This document shows, in pieces, positions 48,801-57,700 of a stretch of DNA of 64,000 nucleotides. Position 1 is the stretch's first letter; every line of letters starts with the position of its first letter. The notes under the pieces were generated by a model, which saw nothing but the letters and a program-made list of their open reading frames with translations, did no database searches and was not told where the DNA came from. A program made the translations under genes and the position numbers. Source of the DNA: CAVSRC01 sp963785065 (GTDB lineage Bacteria > Pseudomonadota > Alphaproteobacteria > Rhizobiales > Kaistiaceae); the NCBI GenBank assembly GCA_963785065.1, contig CAWATX010000002.1, forward strand, positions 248,001-312,000. Reading direction: 5' to 3'.

Positions 48801-49486
48801 GCACGCAGGAAGGACGACTTGCCGGCGCCGGACGCTCCGACGATCGCCAGGAGCCGCGGCGGCGCCGCCTGGACAAGCCCGCGCAGCCGGTCGAGCACCG
48901 CGATGGTCGGCGCCTCGCGGCCATAGAAGATGCCGGCGTCCTCCGCCTCCATCGGCACCAGCCCGCGATAGGGCGGCCGCTCGGGATCATCCTCCGGCGG
49001 CCAGGCGAAGTGGCGCGCGTCGAGCCCGGCGCGCATCAGCCCTTCGCGCAGCCGGGCAAGCCCGCCCTGCGAGAACAGCACATAGCCCTCGCTGCCGTCG
49101 GGCAGCTCGGGCGTGAAGATGCGATGGTCCTTGCCGGCGGCAAGGTTCACCACCTGGCGCGTCGCCGTCAGGTCGGCCGGCAGGTCGGCGACCGGGATAT
49201 CTTCGATCAGCACGCCGAAGATCTGCTTGTTGAGCTTGTCGGCGAGCGTCAGCTCGCGCACGCACCATTGCGAGGCGAGCCAGGCGCGGCTGATGAGAAA
49301 GACCACCGCCTCGCAGCGATTGGCCTCCTCGTGCAGACGCCGCTCCCACAACTCACCGGCAGCGATGCCGCGCGCGGCGCTGAGGTCGAGGAAGAAGTCG
49401 TCCCAACCCTCCGCAGCCAGCCAGTCGCCAAGCGCGATCGCCGCGGCGTTGTCCGTGCTCGAATGGCTGACGAATATGCGCGCCAA
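45854..49486 (-). CDS. TIR-nSTAND-transmembrane-repeat protein
   Basis: A 1210-residue multi-domain protein. Residues 1-140 are a TIR domain (ARIFVSHSSTDNAAAIALGD), with the WCVREL motif placing the putative NADase Glu at 78. Residues 185-600 form a nSTAND P-loop ATPase: Walker A GASGAGKSS at 217-225, Walker B RLVLAIDQGEELFLAE, then a winged-helix-like part. One transmembrane helix (669-692, LGLIAASLLLVAAAGAAVFG) follows. From residue 820 there are seven tandem 47-residue TPR-like repeats, plus degenerate ones at each end. The start is TTG 49486, with GGAG 9 bases upstream. It converges on kdsD and follows NfeD on the same strand. An NAD-depleting immune or stress sensor is inferred. Confidence 0.88.
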   Translation of the reverse strand: MARIFVSHSSTDNAAAIALGDWLAAEGWDDFFLDLSAARGIAAGELWERRLHEEANRCEAVVFLISRAWLASQWCVRELTLADKLNKQIFGVLIEDIPVADLPADLTATRQVVNLAAGKDHRIFTPELPDGSEGYVLFSQGGLARLREGLMRAGLDARHFAWPPEDDPERPPYRGLVPMEAEDAGIFYGREAPTIAVLDRLRGLVQAAPPRLLAIVGASGAGKSSFLRAGLAPRLRRDDRNFLMLPILRPERAALFGEDGLVRVLEAAAKSLGLAKSRADIRAAVQEGAGAVSLLLAAFASAASPPDTDGTANRRAPRLVLAIDQGEELFLAEGQEEASAFLALMRDLASAPESDLIVLFTIRSDSFERLQTAPALEGLNPQTFSLPPMPRGAYQTVIEGPAKRLADSDRALTIEPALTAALLADIEAGGGKDALPLLAFTLERLYVEYGGGGALTLAQYRDLGGISGSIEAAVERALDASGGDPAVPRDHAARLVLLRRALIPWLAGIDPESGSPRRRVARLSEIPEEARPLVGYLIAARLLSTDVAPETGERTVEPAHEALLRQWGLLQGWLEEDFAALTTLAGIQRAARDWAANAKDEAWLAHTAGRLEDAEGVARRDDFVGLLEATDRDYLAAARAADDARRNHELEEARQLAAAQKKVAQRTRLGLIAASLLLVAAAGAAVFGFQKADEARQQAAVAQAQTARAQRAVTAATDAGNTLVVDLARKFRNTRGVPASLVKSILDPAIALQNKLIDAGERDVRLYASQSAALNEAVGALLTVGDTQGALAAAEKSTAIMRMVLEQASSKAFWKAGLAESLVNVGDVKLQAGDRIGARAAYEESLALRRDLAADDGGVLARRALSESLDRVGNMALAANDFAHAIDLYGQSLAIARDLAKSKGNVEGRRDLAISLAKMGDAKLGAGDRAGALASYEEALAISRDLAKNANNAQAQRDLLVNLESVADVKDAAGDNAGALAAYEEGLAIARDLAVDKSNAAAQRDLSLALDRFGGAKQQTGDQASALSAFEESLAIARSFAADRSNMRAQRFLSFSLDKVAAMKRKAGDLKSALVDYGESLAIARRLAEDSGDKQAQRDLSISLSNLGDVKRDAGDRVAARALFEESLTVTRKLAEADSNSRAQLDLAVVLNRIAEVSDDPMPQYEEEFHILQTLDAQGLLPAYDKDLLKELSGALADIHKADATGAAAK
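46043..47029. repeat. Seven 141-bp coding repeats (47-residue TPR-like units)
   Basis: Units start ESLVNVGDV, ESLDRVGNM, ISLAKMGDA, VNLESVADV, LALDRFGGA, FSLDKVAAM and ISLSNLGDV, each 47 codons long with internal landmarks GD--GA-A-YEE-LAI-R-LA. DNA identity between units is clearly reduced, so they are old duplications under selection and not a fresh expansion. The region forms the probable ligand- or partner-sensing solenoid of the TIR protein. Confidence 0.85.
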
Positions 49487-49607
49487 ACGCAGATCTCCGG
49501 GAACGGCCTAGTCAAAACGTCGCATCTGGAACGACACTAGGCAGCCGGCAAAAATGAGGCAACCTGCGCTTGTGAGACGGCGCACAGGGCGGCGAATGCG
49601 CAGATCC

Positions 49608-49642
49608 GGTGGAGAAGGCCGGCCTAGCCGGCCTTCTCCACC
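49608..49642. repeat. Perfect 16-bp inverted repeat centred on the nfeD stop codon
   Basis: GGTGGAGAAGGCCGGC, then CTA, then GCCGGCCTTCTCCACC. On the minus strand the central TAG is the stop codon of the NfeD gene, its last five codons form one arm, and the mirror sequence forms the other. A very stable RNA hairpin results. It is not followed by a T-tract, so it may protect the 3' end or reduce read-through into the TIR gene. Confidence 0.85.
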
Positions 49643-50073
49643 TTGAGCACGGCGCCGTCGGCGTCAACCACCTTGATCCGCGTGCCCGACGGCAGGTCCG
49701 GACCGGTGATGCGCCAGTTGGTGTCGTCGATGCGCACCTGGCCGCGGCCGTCGACGATCGGCACGGACAGCATATAGGCGCTGCCGACCAGACGGTGGGC
49801 GCGATCGTTGAGGAAGGGCTGCTCGCCCGGCTGCGAAGCCCGCGCGAAGATGCGCCGGCCGACGACGACCAGCACCACCGCCAGCACGACGAAGACGATC
49901 AGCTCCACCTGCCAGCCGAAATTGGCGAACAGCGCCAGCCCGCCGGTGATCAGCGCGGCAACGCCGAACCAGACGAAGACATTGCCCGGCACGATGATCT
50001 CGAGCGCCAGCAGGATCAGACCGAAGACCCACCAGCTCCACGGGCCGAGCTGATCGATGAGGTCGAGGATCAT
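49624..50073 (-). CDS. NfeD family protein
   Basis: A 149-residue inner-membrane protein of the short NfeD type: two or three hydrophobic helices (about 10-75), then a C-terminal OB-fold domain (about 95-147, GRGQVRIDDTNWRITGPDLPSGTRIKVVD). NfeD partners with SPFH/stomatin proteins, here encoded immediately upstream with an ATGA overlap (50070-50073). The pair is thought to organise membrane microdomains and may aid proteolysis or stability of membrane proteins. The last codons and stop lie in a perfect palindrome. Confidence 0.92.
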   Translation of the reverse strand: MILDLIDQLGPWSWWVFGLILLALEIIVPGNVFVWFGVAALITGGLALFANFGWQVELIVFVVLAVVLVVVGRRIFARASQPGEQPFLNDRAHRLVGSAYMLSVPIVDGRGQVRIDDTNWRITGPDLPSGTRIKVVDADGAVLKVEKAG

Positions 50074-51038
50074 GTCGTGCCGCCTCCGGCCGTCGGCACC
50101 CGGGCGCCCGAGCGGCGGGCCTGCGCCTCGTTGGAGAAGGTTTCCTTGGCGATCTCGGCGATGCCGGTGAGCGAACCGATCAGCGACGCAGCCTCGACCG
50201 GCAGCATCAGAACCTTCTGGTTGGGCGCCGAAGCGAGCTTCTCGATCGCCTGGGTGTAGCGCTGGGCAACGAAATAGTTGATCGCCTGCACATCGCCCTC
50301 GGCGATGGCCTTGGACACCATCTCGGTCGCCTTGGCTTCCGCCTCGGCCGAGCGCTCGCGCGCCTCGGCGTCGCGGAAGGCGGCCTCGCGCCGGCCCTCG
50401 GCCTGCAGGATCAGTGCCTGCTTCTCACCTTCGGCCTTGAGGATCTCCGACTGGCGCAAGCCCTCGGCGTCGAGAATGACGGCGCGCTTCTCGCGTTCCG
50501 CCTTCATCTGCCGGCCCATCGATTCGACGATGTCGCGCGGCGGATCGATCGCCTTGATCTCGATGCGCGTCACCTTGATGCCCCAGGCCGACGACGCCGA
50601 ATCGACCACGCGCAGCAGCCGGTCGTTGATGTCGTCGCGCTTGGAGAGCAGCTCGTCGAGGTCCATGCCGCCCATCACCGTTCTGAGATTGGTCATGGTG
50701 AGCTGCAGGATGGCGTTCTGCAGCCCGCGCACCTCGTAAGCCGCGCGCGCCGCGTCGAGCACCTGATAGAAGACGACACCGTCGGCGGAGACCGTGGCGT
50801 TGTCCTTGGTGATGACCTCTTGCGTCGGCACGTCGAGGACCTGCTCCATCATGTTCATCTTGGAACCGATGCGGTCGATGAACGGCACGATGATGCTGAG
50901 GCCCGGCATCAGCGTGCGGGTGAAGCGGCCGAAGCGCTCGACCGTGTAGTTGTAGCCCTGCGGTACCGTCTTGACGCCGGCCAGCAGGACGAGAATGACC
51001 AGAATGACGAGTGCGATGACGACCCAGTCGAATCCCAC
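50070..51038 (-). CDS. SPFH/stomatin-like (band 7) protein, QmcA type
   Basis: A 322-residue protein with one N-terminal membrane helix (about 5-22) and a band 7 domain (VPQGYNYTVERFGRFTRTLMPGLSIIVPFIDRI, VITKDNATVSADGVVFYQV, ELLSKRDDINDRLLRVVD). A long charged coiled coil follows (about 180-250, rich in EAEG repeats). It should form a membrane cage or scaffold together with NfeD, with which it is translationally coupled. The TIR-nSTAND gene downstream is also membrane-anchored and may be cotranscribed. Confidence 0.93.
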   Translation of the reverse strand: MGFDWVVIALVILVILVLLAGVKTVPQGYNYTVERFGRFTRTLMPGLSIIVPFIDRIGSKMNMMEQVLDVPTQEVITKDNATVSADGVVFYQVLDAARAAYEVRGLQNAILQLTMTNLRTVMGGMDLDELLSKRDDINDRLLRVVDSASSAWGIKVTRIEIKAIDPPRDIVESMGRQMKAEREKRAVILDAEGLRQSEILKAEGEKQALILQAEGRREAAFRDAEARERSAEAEAKATEMVSKAIAEGDVQAINYFVAQRYTQAIEKLASAPNQKVLMLPVEAASLIGSLTGIAEIAKETFSNEAQARRSGARVPTAGGGTT

Positions 51039-51193
51039 CGTTCAATCCTCCATGTTCGCCGCCGGCGTTTTCAGCCGCGGCTGGCCTTCCCCTCCACTGG
51101 CCGCGGGAATCGGCACTTCCGCACCGACTGCGGCCGATGCACATGTAGGATGGGGGAAACGGCTCTACCAGCCAAATCGGCAAGGTGTCCGGA

Positions 51194-51937
51194 TTAGCGG
51201 TCAGCCGGCTTGACCACCGAGAGGATCAGGAAAAGCGGCCGCCGCACCTCCTCCGCCCATTCCGGGTGAGCGGCAAGCGCCTCCGCCGATGGAACGGGCT
51301 CGACCAGCTGCGCGATGCGGAAGCCGGCGTCGAGCGCGGTGCCGACATAGGTCGCCACCGTCCGGTGATACTTGGTCACGTCCTCGGCCAGCCACGACGT
51401 CTGTCGGCGGCCTTCGCGGAAATAGTCGTCGACCGGCCAGTGCAGCACCTCGCCCGCCGCGTCCCGGAACCAGCCCTGTGTGCCGGAAGCCGTGAACACC
51501 GGGTGCTCGACCGAGAACACGAACGTCCCGCCCGGCTTCAGGCATTGCCACACCCTGGCGACGACCGGCTCGAGATCGGCGACGTAGTGGAAGGCGAGCG
51601 AGGAGAGGACGAGATCGAAGCTGTCGGGCGCGAAGTCGATGTCCTCGATCGCCATCCGGCGATAGTCGATCGCCGGATCGTCGGTCATGACGCGTGCCCT
51701 GGCGAGCATCTTCTCGGAAAGATCGATGCCGATGACCGATGCGGCGCCCGCCTCCCGCATATGGCGGCAGTGCCAGCCGAAACCGCAGCCGAGATCGAGC
51801 ACGCGCGTACCGGCGAGCGGCGGCATCAGCGCCCGCAGCGCCGGCCATTCTCCCGCCTCTTGGAGCCCCTCGACCGAGCGCGGCATGGCGCTGTAGGCGG
51901 CGAAGAAGCCGGGCTCGTCGTATTTGTTCTGTTTCAT
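51194..51937 (-). CDS. Class I SAM-dependent methyltransferase
   Basis: A 247-residue methyltransferase. The SAM loop is VLDLGCGFGWHCRHM, with the acidic GIDLSEKMLARAR, the middle IDYRRMAIEDIDF and the LVLSSLAFHYVADLEP post-motif. A C-terminal EHPVF segment resembles the Methyltransf_11 group. The substrate is unknown. The ATG at 51937 is chosen because the upstream frame extension overlaps ferrochelatase. It starts 13 bases after hemH and is presumably cotranscribed with it. Confidence 0.88.
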   Translation of the reverse strand: MKQNKYDEPGFFAAYSAMPRSVEGLQEAGEWPALRALMPPLAGTRVLDLGCGFGWHCRHMREAGAASVIGIDLSEKMLARARVMTDDPAIDYRRMAIEDIDFAPDSFDLVLSSLAFHYVADLEPVVARVWQCLKPGGTFVFSVEHPVFTASGTQGWFRDAAGEVLHWPVDDYFREGRRQTSWLAEDVTKYHRTVATYVGTALDAGFRIAQLVEPVPSAEALAAHPEWAEEVRRPLFLILSVVKPADR

Positions 51938-51950
51938 GGCGCCGCCGTCG

Positions 51951-53006
51951 TCACTGGCCCGCGAGCCACCCGGCGAGCTCCCGCCGGACAACCGTTTCCA
52001 GCACCCGCATGCCGGGGTCGCTGTCGTTGAGGCAGGGGATCGCGGCATAGGCCTCGCCGCCGTTCTCGCGAAACGTCTCGCCGCCGCGAACGGCGATCTC
52101 TTCCAGCGTCTCCAGGCAGTCGGCCGCGAAGCCGGGCATGACCACCGCCAGCCGCCTGGTGCCGCTCTTCGCCAGCTCGGCAATGGTGATGTCGGTATAG
52201 GGCTTCAGCCATTCGGCAGCGCCAAAGCGCGACTGGAAGGTGATGCGCAGCCTCTCCTCCGGCCAGCCGAGCTTTTCACGAAGGAGCCGCGCCGTCTTCT
52301 GGCACTGGCAGTGATAGGGGTCGCCCTTGTCGAGATAATCGCGCGGCAGGCCGTGGAAGGAGGCAAGCACCACCTCCGGCGCGAAGGGCAGGCCGGCGAG
52401 CGCGGCTTCGATCGAGTCGGCCAGCGCCGCAATGTAGACGGGGTCGTCGTGCCAGGGCGGCAGCGTGCGCACCGCCGGCTGCCAGCGCATGGTCGAGAGT
52501 GTCGCGAACGCCTTGTCGTTCACCGTCGCCGTGGTCGCTGCGGCATATTGCGGATAGAGCGGCGCGATCAGGATGCGGTCGCAGCCCTGTTGCTTGAGTG
52601 CGGCGAGCCGCGCCGCGATCGCCGGCTCGCCGTAGCGCATCGCCCAGTCGACCACGACGCCGTCGCCGGCCAGCGCGGCAGAAAGCTTTTCCGCCTGCGC
52701 CCTGGTGATGGTGATGAGCGGCGCCTCGTTCTTCTCCTTGTTCCACACGATCGAATAGGCGTGCGCCGTCTTCGGCGGCCGGGTGGTCAGGACGAAGAGA
52801 TTGAGGATCACCCACCAGACCGGCCGCGGCACTTCGATCACCCGCGGGTCGGAAAGGAACTCGCGCAGGTAGCGCCTGACCGACGCGGTGTCGGTGCCCG
52901 ACGGCGAGCCGAGATTGACCAGCAGCACGCCGACGCGGCCGAAACGGACCGGCGGGTGGCCGGGTGGCATGGGACTGGCGGCGGGTTTCGGGACTTGGTC
53001 GCTCAT
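51951..53006 (-). CDS. hemH: Ferrochelatase
   Basis: A 351-residue enzyme inserting Fe2+ into protoporphyrin IX, the last step of heme synthesis. Conserved parts are VGVLLVNLGSPSGTDTASVRRYLREFLSDPRVI, the active-site block LASFHGLPRDYLDKGDPY and QSRFGAAEWLKPYTD, and the C-terminal PGFAADCLETLEEI with the catalytic Glu region. Length is typical for proteobacteria. Two ATGs (53006 and 53015) are possible; neither has a strong ribosome site. Heme made here could serve the FIST sensor if that binds heme, though nothing links them directly. Confidence 0.97.
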   Translation of the reverse strand: MSDQVPKPAASPMPPGHPPVRFGRVGVLLVNLGSPSGTDTASVRRYLREFLSDPRVIEVPRPVWWVILNLFVLTTRPPKTAHAYSIVWNKEKNEAPLITITRAQAEKLSAALAGDGVVVDWAMRYGEPAIAARLAALKQQGCDRILIAPLYPQYAAATTATVNDKAFATLSTMRWQPAVRTLPPWHDDPVYIAALADSIEAALAGLPFAPEVVLASFHGLPRDYLDKGDPYHCQCQKTARLLREKLGWPEERLRITFQSRFGAAEWLKPYTDITIAELAKSGTRRLAVVMPGFAADCLETLEEIAVRGGETFRENGGEAYAAIPCLNDSDPGMRVLETVVRRELAGWLAGQ

Positions 53007-53052
53007 GGCCGCCATTCATAGGCAACCGGCGGCCCATGTCCACCGTCCCAAA

Positions 53053-53078
53053 ACGAAGGGGGCGGCCTGAGCCGCCCC
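53053..53078 (-). terminator. Intrinsic terminator of the 5'-nucleotidase gene
   Basis: GGGGCGGC/GCCGCCCC pair with a CTGA loop at 53059-53078. Read on the minus strand the stem is followed by CCTTCGTTTTGGG. It lies right after the 5'-nucleotidase stop and upstream of hemH. Confidence 0.7.
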
Positions 53079-53099
53079 TCACGCTTCCCAAAGAACCGC

Positions 53100-54611
53100 T
53101 CAGTTCTTGAGGATGCGGCCCTCCACCTTGGCGTCGACCGTGCCCATCTTGGTGATGTAGTCGATGACCGAATTGGCCATCAGCGTGCCCGCCTCCTTGT
53201 CGATCAGCACCTTGCCGCCGCCGAGCGCGGTGTAGCCGTCGCCGCCGTTCAGCATGTAGTCGTTGGTGGCGACCTTGTAGGTGGCAGACGGGTCGAGCGG
53301 CTTGCCATCGACCGTCACCAACATGACGCGGCTGCCGGCCGGCTGCTTCAGGTCGATGACCATCTTCAGGCCGGAGACCTGGGGGAACCGCCCGGCGCCA
53401 TCCGCGACCTGGCTGACGCCGTTCTCGAGCGCCTCATCCACCTGCTGGCCGGTGATCTCGGTCATCACGGTGACGTTGCCGAAGGGCAGCTCGGTGAGGA
53501 TGTCGCGCCGGGTCAGTTCCGTGCCGGCCGGATATTCCTTGTTGCCGCGGATGCCGCCGCCATTGGTGATGGCGATGTCGGCGCCCACCGACGCACGCAT
53601 GGCGTCGGCGATCAGGTCGCCGATCGCCGCCTCCTGGCTGCGCACGATGGTCTCGCGTGAATCGAGCGGGGTCTCGGTCTTGCCGATCACCACATTGAGG
53701 CTCTTGTCGAGCTTGGCCTTGAGGCCATCGACGATCTTCGCGGTTTCCGGATCGGGCGTCACCGTCTTGGTGTCGATGAAGCGGAAGTTCGGCTCCCACT
53801 TGATCGTGCGCTTGCCGTTCTTCTCCCCGATCGTCACCGCCAGATCGAGCGGATCGAGATAGTTGCCGTCGGTCGAGGTCTCGACATAGGCGGTGATGCC
53901 GTCATAGGCGGTCCAGAAGTCGTGGTCGTGGCCCGACATGATGACGTCGAAGGCGTGGCTTGCGATCAGTTCGTTGTCCTGGGCATGGCTCGCATGCACC
54001 ACGCCGACGACCAGATCGGCGCCGGCCGCGCGCGCTGCCTTGGCGCCGTCGACCGCGGTCTTGATCGTGCCGCCGAACTTCCAGTTGCCCGGGCTGGACA
54101 GCTCGTTGGTCGAATCGAGCGCCACCGGCACCAGCGCGATCTTGAGGCCGGCGATCTCCTTCATCATCGTGCCGCCGAGCCCGGCGATCGGCGAGCCGTC
54201 GGCATGGGTGATGTTGAGCGCCGCCCAGGGATATTTCGACGCCTTCACATTGGCTTCGAAACCGTCGACCCCGAAATCGAACTCGTGATTGCCCGGCACC
54301 GCGATGTCGAAGGGAACGATGTTGGTCAGCTCGACGGTATGGGCCCCCTTGTCGAAGCCGGAGAGCAGCGAGGGCGAGAACATGTCGCCGTCGAAGACAT
54401 AGAGCGTGTTGGGATTGGCGGCCCTCTCCGCCTTGGCGACCGCGTTCATGCGGGCGAAGCCACCGCGCTCCTTGGTCACGTCGAAGTCGTAGATGTCGCC
54501 GACGCCGAGGATCGTCAGCTTCACCGTCTCCGCATGGGCCGGGACGAACGCCGCGGCACCGATCATTGCCGCGCCGAGGGCGACGGCCAGTCTGGTCATG
54601 CGCTTCATCAT
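53100..54611 (-). CDS. Exported bifunctional metallophosphatase/5'-nucleotidase
   Basis: A 503-residue periplasmic enzyme of the UshA/CpdB-like group that dephosphorylates nucleotides outside the cytoplasm. A signal peptide ends at PAHAETV. The N-terminal calcineurin-like domain contains ILGVGDIYDFD, FDGDMFSPSLLSGF and VPGNHEFDFG, with MSGHDHDF. The C-terminal 5_nucleotid_C domain starts about residue 315 and has ITNGGGIRG, NDYMLNGGDGYTAL. AGGAGG precedes ATG ATG; the second ATG has the better spacing. It may serve phosphate or purine scavenging. Confidence 0.92.
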   Translation of the reverse strand: MMKRMTRLAVALGAAMIGAAAFVPAHAETVKLTILGVGDIYDFDVTKERGGFARMNAVAKAERAANPNTLYVFDGDMFSPSLLSGFDKGAHTVELTNIVPFDIAVPGNHEFDFGVDGFEANVKASKYPWAALNITHADGSPIAGLGGTMMKEIAGLKIALVPVALDSTNELSSPGNWKFGGTIKTAVDGAKAARAAGADLVVGVVHASHAQDNELIASHAFDVIMSGHDHDFWTAYDGITAYVETSTDGNYLDPLDLAVTIGEKNGKRTIKWEPNFRFIDTKTVTPDPETAKIVDGLKAKLDKSLNVVIGKTETPLDSRETIVRSQEAAIGDLIADAMRASVGADIAITNGGGIRGNKEYPAGTELTRRDILTELPFGNVTVMTEITGQQVDEALENGVSQVADGAGRFPQVSGLKMVIDLKQPAGSRVMLVTVDGKPLDPSATYKVATNDYMLNGGDGYTALGGGKVLIDKEAGTLMANSVIDYITKMGTVDAKVEGRILKN

Positions 54612-54715
54612 CTCACCTCCTCATTCAGGCCGGACGCCGAGAGCCGGCGCGCGGGACACCAATAGCCAGATTCTGGCTCAGTTTTCTGACAGCCCGGAGA
54701 CCGGGCCGCCCGTTG

Positions 54716-57700
54716 CTATTCCGCCGCCTCGATTTTGGCACGGCCGGCGAGAAACGCCGCACGCCGGGCCGCCGCCTCGGGTCGGACGCGGGCGACCGCT
54801 TCCGCCTTGACGTGGCCGAAACCACGAATCTTTTCCGGATAGCGCGCCAGCGCAACTGCCAAGTGATGGTTCTCCGGCGAAAGTTTCTCGCCGATGGTGG
54901 CAAGCGTCGCCTCGTATTCGGCGCGCAGCCGCCGCTCCATGCGCCGCTCGCGGGTATGGCCGAAAGGGTCGAGCCACGAGCCGCGCAGATGCCGGAAGCG
55001 GGAGATGAGCCTCAGCACGCGCATGAGGCCGGGGCCATAGGTCTGCGTCTTGAGATGCCCGGTCGCCTTGTCCTTTCTGGCAAAAAGTGGCGGCGCCATG
55101 TGGAATTCCAGCCTGCCCCAGCCGGCGAAGCTCTCGCCAAGCTGGCGCTGGAAGGAGCCGTCCGTATAGAGCCGTGCCACCTCGTATTCGTCCTTGACCG
55201 CCATCAGGCGGAAGAGGTTCAGCGCCACCGCCTCGGCCAGATCGGCGCGGCCCGGTGCCACGCGCGCCTCGGCCTCGCGCATGGCGGCGACCGTATCGGC
55301 ATAGCGCTGGGCATAGACCTCGTCCTGATATTCGGTGAGGAAGCGCGTGCGCCGCGCCGCCAGCTCGTCCAGGGTTTCGGCGACCGGCGCCGTGCGCCGG
55401 CCCGCCCGCTCGGCGGCGATTCTGGCGATCGCCTCCGGCTCGGTCGCCGCCCGCCGCCCCCAGGCGAAGGCCGCCTTGTTCATGGCGACCGCGACGCCGT
55501 TGAGCTCGATCGCCTTCAGGATGGCAAAATGTGACAGGGGCACCGCGCCTGCCTGCCAGGCGAAACCGAGCATGAACATGTTGGTGGCGATGGCGTCGCC
55601 CATCAGCGCGGTGGCGATCTCGGTCGCCTCGATGAAGCGGCTCTTGGGCGCGCCGGCCCGCGCCGTGATTGCCTGCACGATGCGCCGCATGGGCAGCGTG
55701 TAATCCGCATCGTGGGTGAAGGCACCGGGATAGGTCTCGTGGGTGTTGACGAAGACCGCGGTGTGGCCGGGGTCGATTGCCGCGAGCGAGCGCGCCGAGC
55801 CGGCGACCACCGCGTCGCAGGCGAGCACGAGATCGGCGCCGGCGGCGGCGACGCGCACCGCCTTGATGTCGTCCACCACCGGCGCGATGCGGACGTGGCT
55901 GACCACCGGCCCACCCTTCTGGGCGAGCCCCGCCATGTCGATCACCGACGCCGCCTTGCCCTCCAGATGCGCTGCCATCGCCAAGAGCGCGCCGATGGTG
56001 ACGACGCCGGTACCGCCGACGCCGGTGATGAGAACGGCATAGTTGCCATCGAGCGCCGGCCGCCGCGGCGGGTCGGGCAACTCCTCTTCGGCCGGCAGCG
56101 GCGCGGCCGGTTTGGCCACGGCGCCATGCACGGTGACGAAGCTCGGGCAGAAGCCCTTTAGGCAGGAGAAATCCTTGTTGCACACCGACTGGTCGATGGT
56201 GCGCTTGCGCCCATAGGCGGTCTCGATCGGTTGCACTGCAACGCAGTTCGATTGCACGCCGCAATCGCCACAGCCCTCGCAGACCAGCTCGTTGATCACC
56301 ACCCGCCGGTCCGGGTCGGGATAGGTTCCGCGCTTGCGCCGCCTCCGCTTCTCGGCTGCGCAGGTCTGGTCGTAGATCAGCACCGAGACGCCGGTGACCT
56401 GCATGAGCTGGCGCTGGACCGCGTCGAGATCATCGCGATGATGCACCGCGGTGCCCGCCGGCAGCTGCACGTCGGTGCCATAGCGCTGCGGCTCCTCGCT
56501 CACCACCACGACCTTGCGGACACCCGCGGCGAGCATCTCGGCGGCGATCTTCTCCACCGATGGATCGCCGTCCGGCTTCTGCCCACCGGTCAGCGCCACC
56601 GCGTCGTTGAACAGGATCTTGAAGGTGATGTTGACGCCGGCCGCGATTGCGGCACGCACCACCAGCGAGCCGGAATGGACATAGGTGCCGTCGCCGACAT
56701 TCTGGAAGACGTGGTTGCGGGTCGAGAACGGCGCCTCGCCGATCCAGTTCGCCCCTTCCGCGCCCATCTGGGTGAAGCCCTCGGTGTGCCGGTCGGGGAC
56801 GCGCAGCACCATGTAGTGGCAGCCGATGCCGGCATAGGCGCGCGCGCCTTCCGGCACGGTGGTGGCGGTGTTGTACGGACAGCCGGCGCAGAAATAGGGC
56901 GTGCGCTCGGCAACGTCACGGCTGGCGGCGAGCGTCTCCTGCGCCTGGCGCAGGCCGGCGAGACGCCGGGCAAGCCGCTCGTCCTGCCGCCCTACCGTCA
57001 ACCGCTCGCCGATGGCAATCGCGATCTGATTGGTGTCGAGCGCCCCTTTGGACGGAAACAGCCATTGGCCGCGCTCGTCCTTCTTGCCGAGGACCGCCGG
57101 CTGGTTGGCCGTGCCGTAGAGGATTTCCTTGACCTGCGTCTCGATCAGGCCGCGCTTCTCCTCGACCACCACGATGGTCTCGAGGCCCTCGGCGAAATTG
57201 CGGATCGCCTGCGGTTCGAGCGGCCAGGTGCAGGCGATCTTCATCAGACGCAGGCCGAGATCGGCGGCGCGCACCTCGTCGATGCCGAGGTCGTCCAATG
57301 CCTGCAGCACGTCGAGGTAGCTCTTGCCCGCGGTGAGGATGCCGATCCTCGGCTGTCGTCCGCCGGAATGCACCATGCGGTCGGGCGCATTGGCGCGCAG
57401 GAAGGCCGTGACCGCCGGGATCTTGAACTCGTGCAGGCGCTCTTCCTGGGCGAGCGCAGTGTCGCGAGCGCGGATCGCAAGCCCGCCCGGCGGCACACGG
57501 AAGCCGCCGGGAATGACCGTCGCCACACGGTCGAGCGCACCGTCCACCGTCGCCGTCGATTCGATCGTGTCCTTGACGCATTTCAGCCCCACCCAGGTGC
57601 CGGCGTAGCGCGACAACGCGTAGCCGAAGAGGCCAAAATCGAGGACTTCCTGTACGCCTGCCGGGTTCAGCACCGGGATCATGGCGTCGACAAAGGCGAA

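Noticed and set aside
46619..49540. A 973-codon plus-strand frame opposite the TIR gene
   Set aside because: Arg/Gln-rich antisense shadow with no domain features. The minus-strand frame has clear TIR, P-loop and repeat motifs.
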